Positions 34,040 through 42,817 of a stretch of DNA of 49,206 nt are shown here, piece by piece. The stretch comes from Nesterenkonia sp. E16_10. GTDB taxonomy: Bacteria > Actinomycetota > Actinomycetes > Actinomycetales > Micrococcaceae. Under the pieces are notes generated by a model. It searched no databases and was not told the DNA's origin. It saw nothing but the letters and a program-made list of their open reading frames with translations. The stretch's first letter is position 1; each line of letters starts with the position of its first letter. The translations under genes were made by a program, and so were the position numbers. The DNA is taken from positions 1 to 49,206 of the forward strand of contig NZ_JADPSA010000011.1 of assembly GCF_017347085.1 (NCBI RefSeq), in the 5' to 3' direction.

Positions 34040-36097
34040 TCAGCGGCGCCGGGTCCGGGAACGCTCATGGGACTGCAGACCGGCGGTGAACGGTCGCATC
34101 AGGACATCACCGAGCACGATTCCGGCAGCGATCGCCATGATGATGATCATGGCATTGAACAGCTCGGTCAGCCCGCCCATCATGCCCACGGTGGAGGCGT
34201 CCATGGCGATCTGATACATCCCCCGGAAGACCATCAGCCCGGGAAGCATGAACATCATCGCCGGCACCGCGACCACCAGCTGGGGCGAGCCCATGCGCAG
34301 CGCCAGGACCCGTCCCAGCGCCCCCACCACCACGGCTCCGAAGACCGGGGTGATGCGTTCGCCCAGACCGATGACCTCGGCGGCGTAGTAGGCGCAGAAG
34401 CCCAGCGCCGAGACCGCACCGATCGGCAGCAGCATCCGCCAGCTCGCCTGTTCGACCACGGCGGCGGCCACCGCGGCCAGGAACACCAGCGCCACCAGGA
34501 CCGCCGGGTGGTAGAGCCGGGTCAGGCCCACCGCCACCTCGATCTCCGGGGCCCCGAGCATGTTGGCGATCACCACCGCGGCCATGATGCCGGAGGTCAT
34601 CCCGGCGAAGGCGATCATCGAGGACATCAGACGACCGGCAGCTGTGATCGGGAACCCGTTGATCCCGTCTTGGATCGCCGAGACGATCCGGGCTGAGGGC
34701 AGCAGGATCATCAGCCCGCCGGCGACCACCATGGACGGACGGATCGGCATGTCCATCGCGAAGGCCCCCATCGCAAACGAGGTCGCCATGAACCCTCCGG
34801 CCGCCAGCCCGAAATACTCGGGCACCCTCCAGGTGGCGAGCTGTCGGGTGGTCCAGAGCACCAGGATCGTGGCGAGGAAGCCCATCGAGGCGTCCAGCAG
34901 CGGGGCTCCGAGGAAGGCGGCGAAGAAGCTTGCGAAGATCGCACCGCAGATGGTGACCATCCAGCGGGGATACGGCTTGGGCTCGCGAGTGATCTCCCGC
35001 AACCGGTCCTCGGCGTCGCTGCGGGTAAGCCGGCCGGCGATGATGTCGGTGACCAGCTGATGCACCGAGGCGAGCGCCCGGAAGTTGTTCGACCAGGACC
35101 GCACCACGCGCACCCGGGAGTACGGGATCTTCCCGTCGGGCGCCCAGTTCAGACTGATCGACTGGTTGGTGATGTCGGCGTCGGTGTTCTTCATGCCGAA
35201 GGCCGCCGTGACCGCGATGATGGAGGTCTCGACCTCCAGCGCGCCGGCTCCGTAGCGGAACAGCGCCTCACCGAGATCCAGCACGAAGGCGATCGTGGCC
35301 AGCTCGTCGGTCTCCACGTGCGCCTCGGCCTGATATGGGTTCTCGAACGGCGTGCCGGCGAGCCGATCGAGGATCGGCACCGTCCCGGTCGCCGCACGCT
35401 CGGCCTGCATGATGCGGCGCAGCACCTGGGGCGAGCGCGGCCTGCGGTCAAAGACTCCCGGGTCGAAATCAGGGTCACGTCGGCCCGAGCCGCCCAGCCG
35501 GGACTTCAACCAGGAGGGGCGCTGCACGGCGTGGCGCCGCGGGGAGTGGCTCAGCGGAGACTGCCGCAGCGGCGCGCCCGGCGCGCTGTGCGGCAGGCTG
35601 ATCAGTCCCGAGCTCGCCGGCTCCTGCGGCACACCGGTCCGCTGGGCATGCGAGGTCGTGGTCTCCTGCGGGCCGGTCGGGATCTGCGGACCCAGCGCAT
35701 CGGTCTGGTGCCAGTCACCGGTGGTCGGGAAGGCGTAGTGGTCTGTGGGCCCGGTCGGGCTGTGCGGGGTGGTGTAGGACTGCTCGAAGCTGGGGTCGGC
35801 GACATACTCGTGCCGGGCCGCTTCGTTCTCGTCCTGCTCCGCGGCGCGCGCCACCGCCTCGGCGTCGTACTCCTCCCATTCCAGCGCCGCCTCGGCTTCG
35901 GCAGAGGCGTGCCAGGAGGAGGCGAAGGAGCTGCGCAGGGTCTGCACGAAGCCGGTGGGGGTCTCCTCGAGGATCTCCTGGGTGGAGTGGACCACCGGGA
36001 TATGAGTGACGTCGGCAGTGGGCTCTGCGCGCACCGGGTCGATCGCCTCGGCGATGTAGCCCCCCGTAGGGTGCCGTTCCGTGTGTTCGGATGCCAC
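34040..36097 (-). CDS. thrE: ThrE-type threonine/serine exporter with long N-terminal extension
   Basis: A 685-residue membrane protein. The C-terminal 450 residues hold the two parts of the ThrE family: DUF1212 (about 235-490, starting DLGEALFRYGAGALEVETSIIAVTAAFG) and ThrE_2 (about 510-665), with about ten transmembrane helices. ThrE of Corynebacterium exports threonine and serine. The N-terminal 200 residues are hydrophilic, Pro/Ser/Thr-rich and probably disordered, making this protein about 200 residues longer than the Corynebacterium one. GTG at 36097 with GAGGAGG four bases upstream. It follows tRNA-Val in the same direction, separated by a terminator-like hairpin. Confidence 0.9.
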   Translation of the reverse strand: MASEHTERHPTGGYIAEAIDPVRAEPTADVTHIPVVHSTQEILEETPTGFVQTLRSSFASSWHASAEAEAALEWEEYDAEAVARAAEQDENEAARHEYVADPSFEQSYTTPHSPTGPTDHYAFPTTGDWHQTDALGPQIPTGPQETTTSHAQRTGVPQEPASSGLISLPHSAPGAPLRQSPLSHSPRRHAVQRPSWLKSRLGGSGRRDPDFDPGVFDRRPRSPQVLRRIMQAERAATGTVPILDRLAGTPFENPYQAEAHVETDELATIAFVLDLGEALFRYGAGALEVETSIIAVTAAFGMKNTDADITNQSISLNWAPDGKIPYSRVRVVRSWSNNFRALASVHQLVTDIIAGRLTRSDAEDRLREITREPKPYPRWMVTICGAIFASFFAAFLGAPLLDASMGFLATILVLWTTRQLATWRVPEYFGLAAGGFMATSFAMGAFAMDMPIRPSMVVAGGLMILLPSARIVSAIQDGINGFPITAAGRLMSSMIAFAGMTSGIMAAVVIANMLGAPEIEVAVGLTRLYHPAVLVALVFLAAVAAAVVEQASWRMLLPIGAVSALGFCAYYAAEVIGLGERITPVFGAVVVGALGRVLALRMGSPQLVVAVPAMMFMLPGLMVFRGMYQIAMDASTVGMMGGLTELFNAMIIIMAIAAGIVLGDVLMRPFTAGLQSHERSRTRRR

Positions 36098-36132
36098 GAA
36101 CCCTCCTCGCAGGCGACAGAACCACAAAAGGA

Positions 36133-36150
36133 CCCTGGCAGATGCCGGGG
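36133..36150 (-). terminator. Terminator-like hairpin after tRNA-Val
   Basis: On the minus strand CCCC-GGCA-TC-TGCC-AGGG (36150-36133) is an 8-bp stem with one wobble pair, followed by TCCTTTTGT. It lies 50 nt beyond the tRNA-Val 3' end and 36 nt before the thrE start. Confidence 0.6.
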
Positions 36151-36198
36151 CCTAGCGGGGTGTGTGAGTGATGTTGCCTGGAGTGCAGGCGAAGAAAG

Positions 36199-36272
36199 TG
36201 GATCTGAATGGACTCGAACCATCGACCTCTCGCGTGTGAGGCGAGCGCTCTAACCAACTGAGCTACAGATCC
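36199..36272 (-). tRNA. tRNA-Val (CAC)
   Basis: A complete 74-nt cloverleaf on the minus strand: acceptor GGATCTG/CAGATCC, D arm GCTC-AGTTGGTTA-GAGC, anticodon stem CTCGC/GCGAG with loop CTCACAC (anticodon CAC, reads GTG), T arm with GGTTCGAGTCC, discriminator A. CCA is not encoded. Confidence 0.97.
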
Positions 36273-36312
36273 TGAGGCACCTGCACGCGGTATTCCGCGT
36301 TCACGTGCCTCA
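36273..36312 (-). other. Stem-loop abutting the 5' end of tRNA-Val
   Basis: TGAGGCAC (36273-36280) pairs with GTGCCTCA (36305-36312). A symmetric 4x4 internal loop follows, then an inner stem ACGCGG/CCGCGT (36285-36290/36295-36300) with a 4-nt loop. It ends exactly where the mature tRNA begins and lies 22 nt after the stop of the upstream gene. It has no T tract. It may be that gene's terminator, a pre-tRNA leader structure, or both. Confidence 0.75.
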
Positions 36313-36334
36313 GAAGATTACCACCTGTTCAGAC

Positions 36335-37033
36335 TCAGGACGAAACCGAGGCCAGCGCCTCCGGGATCGCGGTCTCGCCGTCGAGGAAGTTCACCGTGGC
36401 GCGCACCGCGGAGCCGCTGCGCAGGGTCTCGGTGATGACCTCGGCGACGTTCTCCCGGGAGGTGTCCTTGGAGGCGTCCTCTCTGGACATGACCTCACCT
36501 GCGGTGGCCGGGGCGAGCACCGTGATCTTGTGGCTGGCCGGCTCCAGGGTCAGCGCGCCCGGACCCAGGATGGTGTAGTCCAGGCTGGTGCCGCGCAGGT
36601 GCCGGTCGGCCTGATGCTTGGCCAGCGCGTAGGGGTAGAACGAGCTCGTCGGATCCACGGTGTTGATGTCGGTCTCGCTGCGGGCGTAGGAGACCATCAC
36701 GTAGCGCGAGACGCCGGCCTCGACCGCGGCATCCATGCTGCGCACCGCGGCCTCGTGGTCCACGGCCTTGGTCCGGGCGGGGTTGCCGCCGCCGGCACCG
36801 GCGGAGAAGACGACGGCGTGCGCGCCGGTGAAGGCCTCGACCAGCTCTGCGGAGTCGGCGGACTCGATGTCGAGGACCCGGGGGGCAGCGCCGGCGTCGG
36901 TGACGTCCTGGGCCTGGTCGGGGTCCCGGATCAGGGACTCGACGCTGAAGCCGGCCTCGACCAGCTTCGGTGCGGCCAGCAGTGCGATCTTGCCGTGGCC
37001 GCCGATGATGACGACGCGCTGGGATTCAGCCAT
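36335..37033 (-). CDS. NAD(P)-binding atypical SDR (NmrA/YwnB-like)
   Basis: A 232-residue Rossmann-fold protein of the atypical SDR group. The nucleotide motif is VVIIGGHGKIALLAAPKLVEAGF near residue 8, and YPYALAKHQAD near 140 carries the Tyr-x-x-x-Lys pair. The family includes NAD(P)-dependent epimerase-like and redox-sensor proteins; no substrate can be named. ATG at 37033 with GAAGGAG six bases upstream. Divergent from azlC. Confidence 0.85.
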   Translation of the reverse strand: MAESQRVVIIGGHGKIALLAAPKLVEAGFSVESLIRDPDQAQDVTDAGAAPRVLDIESADSAELVEAFTGAHAVVFSAGAGGGNPARTKAVDHEAAVRSMDAAVEAGVSRYVMVSYARSETDINTVDPTSSFYPYALAKHQADRHLRGTSLDYTILGPGALTLEPASHKITVLAPATAGEVMSREDASKDTSRENVAEVITETLRSGSAVRATVNFLDGETAIPEALASVSS

Positions 37034-37141
37034 GGTGTTCTCCTTCGCGATCAGGGATTGCCTGCTCAAATCGGGGTCCGCCAGATCCTGATGCTTCCGG
37101 CGGCTCTCCTCTCACAACGTCTGCGCGAGCGCACTATTCCT

Positions 37142-37147
37142 TAGACT
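37142..37147 (+). promoter_or_regulatory. -10 hexamer of a probable leaderless azlCD transcript
   Basis: TAGACT lies seven bases before the GTG at 37155; no ribosome binding site is present. Confidence 0.4.
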
Positions 37148-37154
37148 GTGTGGC

Positions 37155-37865
37155 GTGCCAGCCCCGCCCCCGCCGATGACCCCTGCTGCGCCCGTGCCGC
37201 TGCGCCGCTCCCCTGCTCTGCGGACCGGGCTGTCCATCGCCACCGCGATCTCGCTCTACGGGGTGTCCTTCGGGGCGCTCTCCACGGCGGCGGGCATGAC
37301 GCTGTGGCAGACAGTGGCGCTCTCGGCGCTGCTCTTCAGCGGCGCCTCCCAGTTCGCCTTCATCGGCATCCTGGCCTCGGGCGGCACCGGAGCGGCGGCA
37401 CTGGGTGCGGCGGCACTGCTCAGCGGGCGCAACACCATCTACGCGGTGCAGATGAAGGCGCTGCTGAACCCGCGGGGGTTCAAACGGCTCGCCGCGGCAC
37501 AGCTGACCATCGATGAGTCCGCGGCGGTGGCGATGTCGGCCCCGGATCCGGTGGAGCGACGTCGAGGCTTCTGGGGCGCCGGCATCGCCTGTTACCTCTT
37601 CTGGAACCTCGCCACGGTGCTGGGCGCGCTGCTCGGTGACGTGATCGCCGAGCCCGAGGCGCTGGGGCTCGACGGCGCCGTCGTCGCCGCGTTCCTGGGG
37701 CTGCTGTGGCCGCGGCTGAAGTCGCTCGACGCCTGGGCGCTGGCGGTCCTGGCCGCACTGGTCACCACGGTCACGATGCCCCTGCTGGCGCCTGGGATCC
37801 CGGTGCTTGCAGCCGCCGTCGTGGCTGTGGCGTGGGGACTCGCGTCCAAGGGGGCCCGCGCATGA
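37155..37865 (+). CDS. azlC: AzlC family branched-chain amino acid exporter, large subunit
   Basis: A 236-residue membrane protein with the AzlC pattern: an N-terminal helix GLSIATAISLYGVSFGALSTAAGMT, the conserved LLFSGASQFAFIGILASGG, then GRNTIYAVQMKALL, and further helices to the C-terminus. AzlCD-type pairs export branched-chain amino acids. GTG start, apparently leaderless. Its stop overlaps the azlD start in ATGA. Confidence 0.92.
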   Translation: MPAPPPPMTPAAPVPLRRSPALRTGLSIATAISLYGVSFGALSTAAGMTLWQTVALSALLFSGASQFAFIGILASGGTGAAALGAAALLSGRNTIYAVQMKALLNPRGFKRLAAAQLTIDESAAVAMSAPDPVERRRGFWGAGIACYLFWNLATVLGALLGDVIAEPEALGLDGAVVAAFLGLLWPRLKSLDAWALAVLAALVTTVTMPLLAPGIPVLAAAVVAVAWGLASKGARA

Positions 37866-38167
37866 GCCTGTGGTTCTGGGTGCTGGCGGCCTGCGCCGCG
37901 GTCTACGCCACCAAGCTGTTGGGCTACCTGGTGCCACAGAGCTGGCTGGTCCATCCCGCCGTGGGGCGGGTCTCGGCGATGCTCACCATCGGCCTGCTCG
38001 CCGCCCTGGTGGCGATGAACACCTTCTCCGCCGAAGCGTCGGTGACCATAGACGCCCGGCTCGGCGCGCTGCTGGCAGCGGCGCTGGCGCTGCTGCTGCG
38101 CGCCCCGTTCATCCTGGTGGTGCTGGTCGGGGCCGGCGCCGCCGCCGGAATCCGCGCCCTGGGGTGA
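37862..38167 (+). CDS. azlD: AzlD family branched-chain amino acid exporter, small subunit
   Basis: A 101-residue membrane protein with four short hydrophobic segments and the AzlD features WVLAACAAVYATKLLGYLVP and LTIGLLAALVAMNTFS. The ATG overlaps the azlC TGA by four bases, so the two subunits are translationally coupled. A strong bidirectional hairpin follows. Confidence 0.92.
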   Translation: MSLWFWVLAACAAVYATKLLGYLVPQSWLVHPAVGRVSAMLTIGLLAALVAMNTFSAEASVTIDARLGALLAAALALLLRAPFILVVLVGAGAAAGIRALG

Positions 38168-38226
38168 CTCGGAAGGGTCACCGGTGAAGCCGTCCCAGGC
38201 GCAGCCCCTGCGGGTCCAGACAGGGC

Positions 38227-38266
38227 GAGCCTCGGTCGGTCCGCATCTGCGGACCGAACGGGGCTC
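38227..38266. terminator. Bidirectional terminator between azlD and the MFS gene
   Basis: A perfect 9-bp stem TCGGTCCGC (38236-38244) / GCGGACCGA (38249-38257) with loop ATCT, extended outside a 4x4 mismatch by GAGCC (38227-38231) / GGCTC (38262-38266). It lies between two convergent genes. Confidence 0.7.
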
Positions 38267-38324
38267 ACCGGGGTCGGGGCGATCAGCCCTCGGCGCTCAG
38301 GCGAGCGTGCTCAGGACGGGGTAG

Positions 38325-40019
38325 TCAGGAGGAGGTGCTCGAACCCGCCTGTGCGCGATCCTCGACATCGGTGTCCGCAGCCTCCGGGACGACGGCCTCG
38401 GAGTTGGTCTGGGCACTCCCGTTGCCATCAGCGTCCGCAGCGGCCGGGGTGGTTCCGCCGGAGACCGAGGCCGTGACCTCGGCTTCGGCGTCGGCCTCCG
38501 CAGCAGGGTCTGCAGCGGGGTCGGCAGCAGGGGTGGCTCGCAGGGTCGTGGCCAGGATCAGCGTGCCGATGCTCAGCGCCGCGGCCAGCCGGAACGCGAC
38601 CCGGAAGCCTTCGACGGCGGCGTCCTCGGGGTTCATCCCCGAGTTCACTGCCGCGGCGGTGCCCAGACCGACGGCGGCGACCAGCGCGGCCGTGCCGATG
38701 GCTGCGGCGAGCTGCTGCAGGGTGTTCAGCGCCGCGGTGCCGTGAGAGTACAGCGCCTTGGGCAACGGGTTCAGCGCCGTGGTGAAGGCCGGGGTGAACA
38801 GCAGCGCAAGCCCGGAGGAGAGCAGCAGGTGCAGACCGAGCACCATCCCCACAGGGGTGGTCGGTGAGAGCAGGCTCATGCAGAACAGCGCGATGATCAG
38901 GATCGAGGCGCCAGGGATCACCAGCGGCTTCGGCCCGACCCGGTCGTAGAGGCGCCCCACGAAGGGAGCCATCAGTGCCATCAGCAGTCCGCCGGGCAGC
39001 ATGATCAGGCCGGTCTGCAGCGTGTCCAGGCCGCGGATGGTCTGCAGGAACAGCGGCAGCAGGATCAGCGCACCGAAGAGCGCGATCATCATCAGCAGCA
39101 TCATGCCCAGGGCCCGGGTGTACATGGTGAAGGCGAAGGGCTTGAGATTCAGCAGGGCGGAGTCGGTCTTCTGCAGCTTCACCTGCAGCAGTCCGAAGCC
39201 GATCAGACACAGCACACCGATGATCAGCACGGCGATGGCCACCGGGTCCACGCCGGGCGCTGCGTCTGCGGAGACCTCCTGGGTCCCGTGTCCGCCGCCG
39301 ATCTGGCTGATGCCGTAGACCACGCCGCCGAAGCCGGGAACCGCAAGCAGCAGCGAGGGGATCGAGAGCCGCTTGCCGACCGTGCCGGGATCCTTGTTCA
39401 GCCGCGGCCGGCCCAGGAAAAGGGCGATCACCGCGATGGGAAGGATCATCAGGAACAGCCAGCGCCAGTCGGCCAGATGCAGGATCAGCCCCGAGAGCGC
39501 CGGCCCGGTGGCCGGAGCCACCGAGATCACGATCGAGATGTTGCCCATGACCACTCCACGGCGGTGCAGCGGCACCAGGGTGAGCACGGTGGTCATCATC
39601 AGCGGCAGCATGATCGCGGTGCCGCTGGCCTGGACCACCCGGCCTGCGAGCAGGACCTCGAATCCTGGGGCGGCTGCGGCGAGCGCGGTGCCGAGGATGA
39701 ACAGGCCCATGGCCGCGGTGAAGACCGCACGCAGGCTGTAGCGCTGCATCAGGAAGCCGGTGATCGGGATCACCGTGGCGAGGGTGAGCATGAAGGCTGT
39801 GGTGAGCCACTGGATGGTCGGCTCGGTGACCTGGAACTCGACCATCAGCGGCTGCAGCGCCACGTTCATCAGGGTCTCGTTGAGGATCATCACGAAGGTG
39901 GAGACCAGCAGCGCACCGATGGTGAGCTTGTCGGCCGAAGGCAGCTTGCCGTCCTCGCGCGCCGGCCGGGCGCTCTGGGCCTTCACCTGCGGTGAGACGT
40001 TATTGGGTGAAGCGGGCAC
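38325..40019 (-). CDS. MFS drug exporter, DHA2 (14-helix) family
   Basis: A 564-residue efflux protein with 14 predicted transmembrane helices. DHA2 features are LNETLMNVALQPLMVEF in helix 1, WLTTAFMLTLATVIPITGFL, and the antiporter motif region GNISIVISVAPATGPALSGLIL. The last 70 residues are a cytoplasmic Ala/Glu/Asp-rich tail (TPAADPAADPAAEADAEAE). GTG at 40019 with GGAGG four bases upstream. It lies downstream of tRNA-Thr and a terminator-like hairpin in the same direction. Substrate unknown; LmrB/EmrB-like multidrug efflux is the family role. Confidence 0.9.
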   Translation of the reverse strand: MPASPNNVSPQVKAQSARPAREDGKLPSADKLTIGALLVSTFVMILNETLMNVALQPLMVEFQVTEPTIQWLTTAFMLTLATVIPITGFLMQRYSLRAVFTAAMGLFILGTALAAAAPGFEVLLAGRVVQASGTAIMLPLMMTTVLTLVPLHRRGVVMGNISIVISVAPATGPALSGLILHLADWRWLFLMILPIAVIALFLGRPRLNKDPGTVGKRLSIPSLLLAVPGFGGVVYGISQIGGGHGTQEVSADAAPGVDPVAIAVLIIGVLCLIGFGLLQVKLQKTDSALLNLKPFAFTMYTRALGMMLLMMIALFGALILLPLFLQTIRGLDTLQTGLIMLPGGLLMALMAPFVGRLYDRVGPKPLVIPGASILIIALFCMSLLSPTTPVGMVLGLHLLLSSGLALLFTPAFTTALNPLPKALYSHGTAALNTLQQLAAAIGTAALVAAVGLGTAAAVNSGMNPEDAAVEGFRVAFRLAAALSIGTLILATTLRATPAADPAADPAAEADAEAEVTASVSGGTTPAAADADGNGSAQTNSEAVVPEAADTDVEDRAQAGSSTSS

Positions 40020-40042
40020 AGATCCTCCATAGAACACGAAAG

Positions 40043-40086
40043 AACCCCAGAGCGGTTCACCACTGGGGTGATACCACTCTGGGGTT
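40043..40086 (-). terminator. Hairpin between tRNA-Thr and the MFS gene
   Basis: A perfect 10-bp stem (minus strand AACCCCAGAG at 40086-40077 with CTCTGGGGTT at 40052-40043) followed by CTTTCGTGTT. The 24-nt loop contains a possible competing hairpin (CACC/GGGTG). It starts 6 nt beyond the tRNA-Thr 3' end and ends 24 nt before the MFS start codon, so it is a tRNA terminator and possibly an attenuator for the MFS gene. Confidence 0.75.
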
Positions 40087-40091
40087 TTCAG

Positions 40092-40164
40092 AGCCCCCTG
40101 CCGGGTTCGAACCGACGACCTGCTGTTTACAAGACAGCTGCTCTACCAGCTGAGCTAAGGAGGC
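40092..40164 (-). tRNA. tRNA-Thr (TGT)
   Basis: A complete 73-nt cloverleaf on the minus strand: acceptor GCCTCCT/AGGGGGC with one T-G pair, D arm GCTC-AGCTGGTA-GAGC, anticodon stem GCTGT/ACAGC with loop CTTGTAA (anticodon TGT, reads ACA), T arm with GGTTCGAACCC, discriminator T. CCA is not encoded. Confidence 0.96.
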
Positions 40165-40166
40165 AC

Positions 40167-40189
40167 GGCACTCCGCAGGGCGGGGTGCC
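40167..40189 (-). other. Stem-loop next to the 5' end of tRNA-Thr
   Basis: GGCAC-t-CCGC (40167-40176) pairs with GCGG-g-GTGCC (40180-40189) around a 3-nt loop, with one mismatch. It lies 2 nt from the mature tRNA 5' end and 28 nt after the stop codon of the DsbA-like gene. There is no T tract. Confidence 0.65.
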
Positions 40190-40217
40190 AGTCACCGATG
40201 GTATCAGTTCCTCAACG

Positions 40218-41069
40218 TCAGCTCTCGGACTGGTATTCCTCGATGTGCTCCTCGACCAGTTCGCGGAACGGACGCTCGGAGTCGGCCCAGGAGACCTCGT
40301 CCACGTACACGCTCGGCGTTCCCTCGATTCCGGCGGCCTGGGCGTGCCGGGTGGTGTAGCTGGCGAAGGCGCGGTAGGTGCCGTCCTCGATGCACTCACC
40401 GAGGTCGGCGTCGAAGGTCTCGCTGGCCAGCTCGGTGAGCTGGTCGTTGGACATCTCGTCGTTGTTGACCCGGTTCGCGGTGACCTGGGCGACGTAGCCG
40501 CTGTAGCTCTCCGGGGACTCCTCGGCCATGCAGGCGAAGGCGTTGGCCGCCCGGGCCGGGTAGTTCGTGGAGGAGCCCAGGTAGGAGACCGAGCGGTACT
40601 CCAAGGTGATGAGACCCTCCTCGAGCCATTCGTCCATCTGCGCGGAGTGCTCGGCCTCGAAGTTCGCACAGTGGATGCAGTAGGCATCGGAGTAGATGAT
40701 GATGTGCGGCACCTCGCCTGCTTCACGCTCGGCGACGCCGGGGGGAAGCTCGGACTCGGGGTCCTCCACATTCGAGGCATCGATCTGCCCGAGCTCGTCA
40801 CCCTCAGCGAGCTCTGTGGAGGAGGTCAGCACGATCCCGCCCTGCTCATTGGCCGCGGCCGGTGCCGGGCCCTCGCTGGGCGCCGCACCGGAGTCATCGC
40901 GGTTGAGCACGAAGAGGGTCAGCCCCACGACGACGGCGAGGGCCACCACGACGACGCCCACGCGCAGCAGCACCGAGGTGAGCTTCTGCTTGCGCTCCTG
41001 CTCCTGCTGCATCTTGCGGGCCTGTTCACGCGCATTGGCGCTGCGGGGGGAATCTGAGCTGCGAGCCAT
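40218..41069 (-). CDS. Membrane-anchored DsbA-like thiol oxidoreductase
   Basis: A 283-residue protein. A basic cytoplasmic N-terminus (1-30) is followed by one transmembrane helix (about 33-55) and an acidic, Pro/Ala-rich linker. An extracytoplasmic thioredoxin-fold domain follows (about 118-283). The active site is C131-I-H-C134 in SDAYCIHCANFEAEHS, and the cis-proline loop is GIEGTPSVYVD. Two further cysteines (in AFACMAEES and LGECIEDG) may form a structural disulfide. It resembles actinobacterial DsbA/thioredoxin_4 proteins that form disulfides in exported proteins. CGGAGA precedes the ATG at 41069. Confidence 0.92.
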   Translation of the reverse strand: MARSSDSPRSANAREQARKMQQEQERKQKLTSVLLRVGVVVVALAVVVGLTLFVLNRDDSGAAPSEGPAPAAANEQGGIVLTSSTELAEGDELGQIDASNVEDPESELPPGVAEREAGEVPHIIIYSDAYCIHCANFEAEHSAQMDEWLEEGLITLEYRSVSYLGSSTNYPARAANAFACMAEESPESYSGYVAQVTANRVNNDEMSNDQLTELASETFDADLGECIEDGTYRAFASYTTRHAQAAGIEGTPSVYVDEVSWADSERPFRELVEEHIEEYQSES

Positions 41070-41279
41070 GGTGTTCTCCGGTGACTGATCTGGATCACGT
41101 CTGGTGGGATTCGCAGACCATGATCGCGGTGTGGCTGGGGTCGTGATGGTGCCGTGATCGAGAGCGGCAGTGCTCAAGATACAGGGTCAGGCTTGAGCGC
41201 GATGCCAGGGTATAGGCTCATGACGACGGCATCGCTGTCGCCAGGGGGTGTCTGCAGCTACGCATGAAAGGTGTGTCAC

Positions 41280-42815
41280 GTGCCAGAGAATACCGAGAAC
41301 GGCAACGGCTATGACTTCGTGGTGGTGGCCAACCGTCTGGCGGTCAACCACGTCACGAACGAGGACGGGACCACCGGCTGGGAACGCTCCCCCGGCGGCC
41401 TGGTCACAGCACTCGCCCCCCTGATGGAAAGCTCCGAGGGCGCCTGGGTCGGCTGGCACGGCGCCGCCGATGACGTCTTGGAGCCCTTCGACCACGGCGA
41501 TATGCACCTGGTCCCGGTCCCGTTGAGCAGCGATGACATCGAGGATTATTACGAAGGGTTCTCCAACGGCACGCTCTGGCCGCTCTATCACGACGTGATC
41601 GCCCGTCCGGACTTCCACCGGCACTGGTTCGAGGCCTACCGCCGGGTCAATCAGCGCTTCGCCGAGCACGCGGCAGAGGTCGCCGCCCATGCGGCCACCG
41701 TCTGGGTCCAGGACTACCAGCTGCAGCTGGTGCCCGCGATGCTGCGGGACCTGCGTCCAGATCTGACCATCGGGTTCTTCAACCACATCCCCTTCCCTCC
41801 CCCGGGCCTGTTCGCACAGCTGCCCTGGCGCCACTCGGTGCTGCGCGGGCTGCTCGGAGCGGACCTGATCGGCTTCCAGCGCGCCTCCGACGCCTCCAAC
41901 TTCCGCCGGGCGGTGCACAACCGGATGGGCTACTACGTGGAGGACGCGATGATCCACGTGCCGCTGCAGACCCAGGCACCGGATCACGGCTCCCCACTGG
42001 TCGGCTTCAACGCCGACGCCGACCGCGGCACCGCGGTGCGGGTCAACAGCGCCCCGCCCAGCGGAGCCGCCCGCCTGGTGGAGGCCAAGGAGTTCCCGAT
42101 CTCCATCGACACCGCCACCATCACCGCGCTGGCCAAGCGCGAGGACATCATCGCCCGTTCCCAGAAGATCCGGGAGGAGCTGGGCAACCCGGACACCGTG
42201 CTGCTCGGTGTGGACCGGCTGGACTACACCAAGGGCATCCGGCACCGCATGAAGGCCTACGAGGAGCTGCTCCAGAACGGCTCGCTGACCGTGGGCCAGG
42301 TCTGCATGGTGCAGGTGGCGAGCCCCTCCCGCGAAGGAGTGGAGAGCTACCGGCTGCTCAAGGAGGAGATCGAACGCACGGTGGGCCGGATCAGCGGGGA
42401 GTTCGACACGCTCTCACACCCGGCCATCCGCTACCTCCACCACTCCTATCCGATCGAAGAGATGGTCGCGCTCTACATGGCGGCCGACGTGATGCTGGTG
42501 ACCGCTCTGCGCGACGGCATGAACCTGGTGGCGAAGGAATACGTGGCGGCGCGGCGCGGCGACGACGGCGTGCTGGTGCTCTCCGAGTTCACCGGCGCCG
42601 CCGATCAGCTGCGTCAGGCGCTGCTGATCAACCCGCATGACGTGGACGAGCTCAAGGCCGCCATCCTGCGCGCGACCACCATGGACAGTCATGACGCCAG
42701 CGCTCGGATGGAGAATCTGCGCCGTCAGGTGGTCCACCACGACGTCCGCCGTTGGGCCACCGACTTCCTGGACCGGCTGGGTGAGCTCACCGGGTCCCCG
42801 AGTGTGAAGGGCTGA
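41280..42815 (+). CDS. otsA: Trehalose-6-phosphate synthase
   Basis: A 511-residue GT20 glycosyltransferase that joins UDP/GDP/ADP-glucose and glucose-6-phosphate to trehalose-6-phosphate. Family motifs are [11 protein letters not shown] and the SPGGLVTAL loop, [45 protein letters not shown], and [15 protein letters not shown] for nucleotide-sugar binding. I chose the GTG at 41280 with AAAGG eight bases upstream; a GTG at 41271 is less likely. It is first in otsA-otsB-DUF4032. Confidence 0.96.
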   Translation: MPENTENGNGYDFVVVANRLAVNHVTNEDGTTGWERSPGGLVTALAPLMESSEGAWVGWHGAADDVLEPFDHGDMHLVPVPLSSDDIEDYYEGFSNGTLWPLYHDVIARPDFHRHWFEAYRRVNQRFAEHAAEVAAHAATVWVQDYQLQLVPAMLRDLRPDLTIGFFNHIPFPPPGLFAQLPWRHSVLRGLLGADLIGFQRASDASNFRRAVHNRMGYYVEDAMIHVPLQTQAPDHGSPLVGFNADADRGTAVRVNSAPPSGAARLVEAKEFPISIDTATITALAKREDIIARSQKIREELGNPDTVLLGVDRLDYTKGIRHRMKAYEELLQNGSLTVGQVCMVQVASPSREGVESYRLLKEEIERTVGRISGEFDTLSHPAIRYLHHSYPIEEMVALYMAADVMLVTALRDGMNLVAKEYVAARRGDDGVLVLSEFTGAADQLRQALLINPHDVDELKAAILRATTMDSHDASARMENLRRQVVHHDVRRWATDFLDRLGELTGSPSVKG

Positions 42816-42817
42816 GC

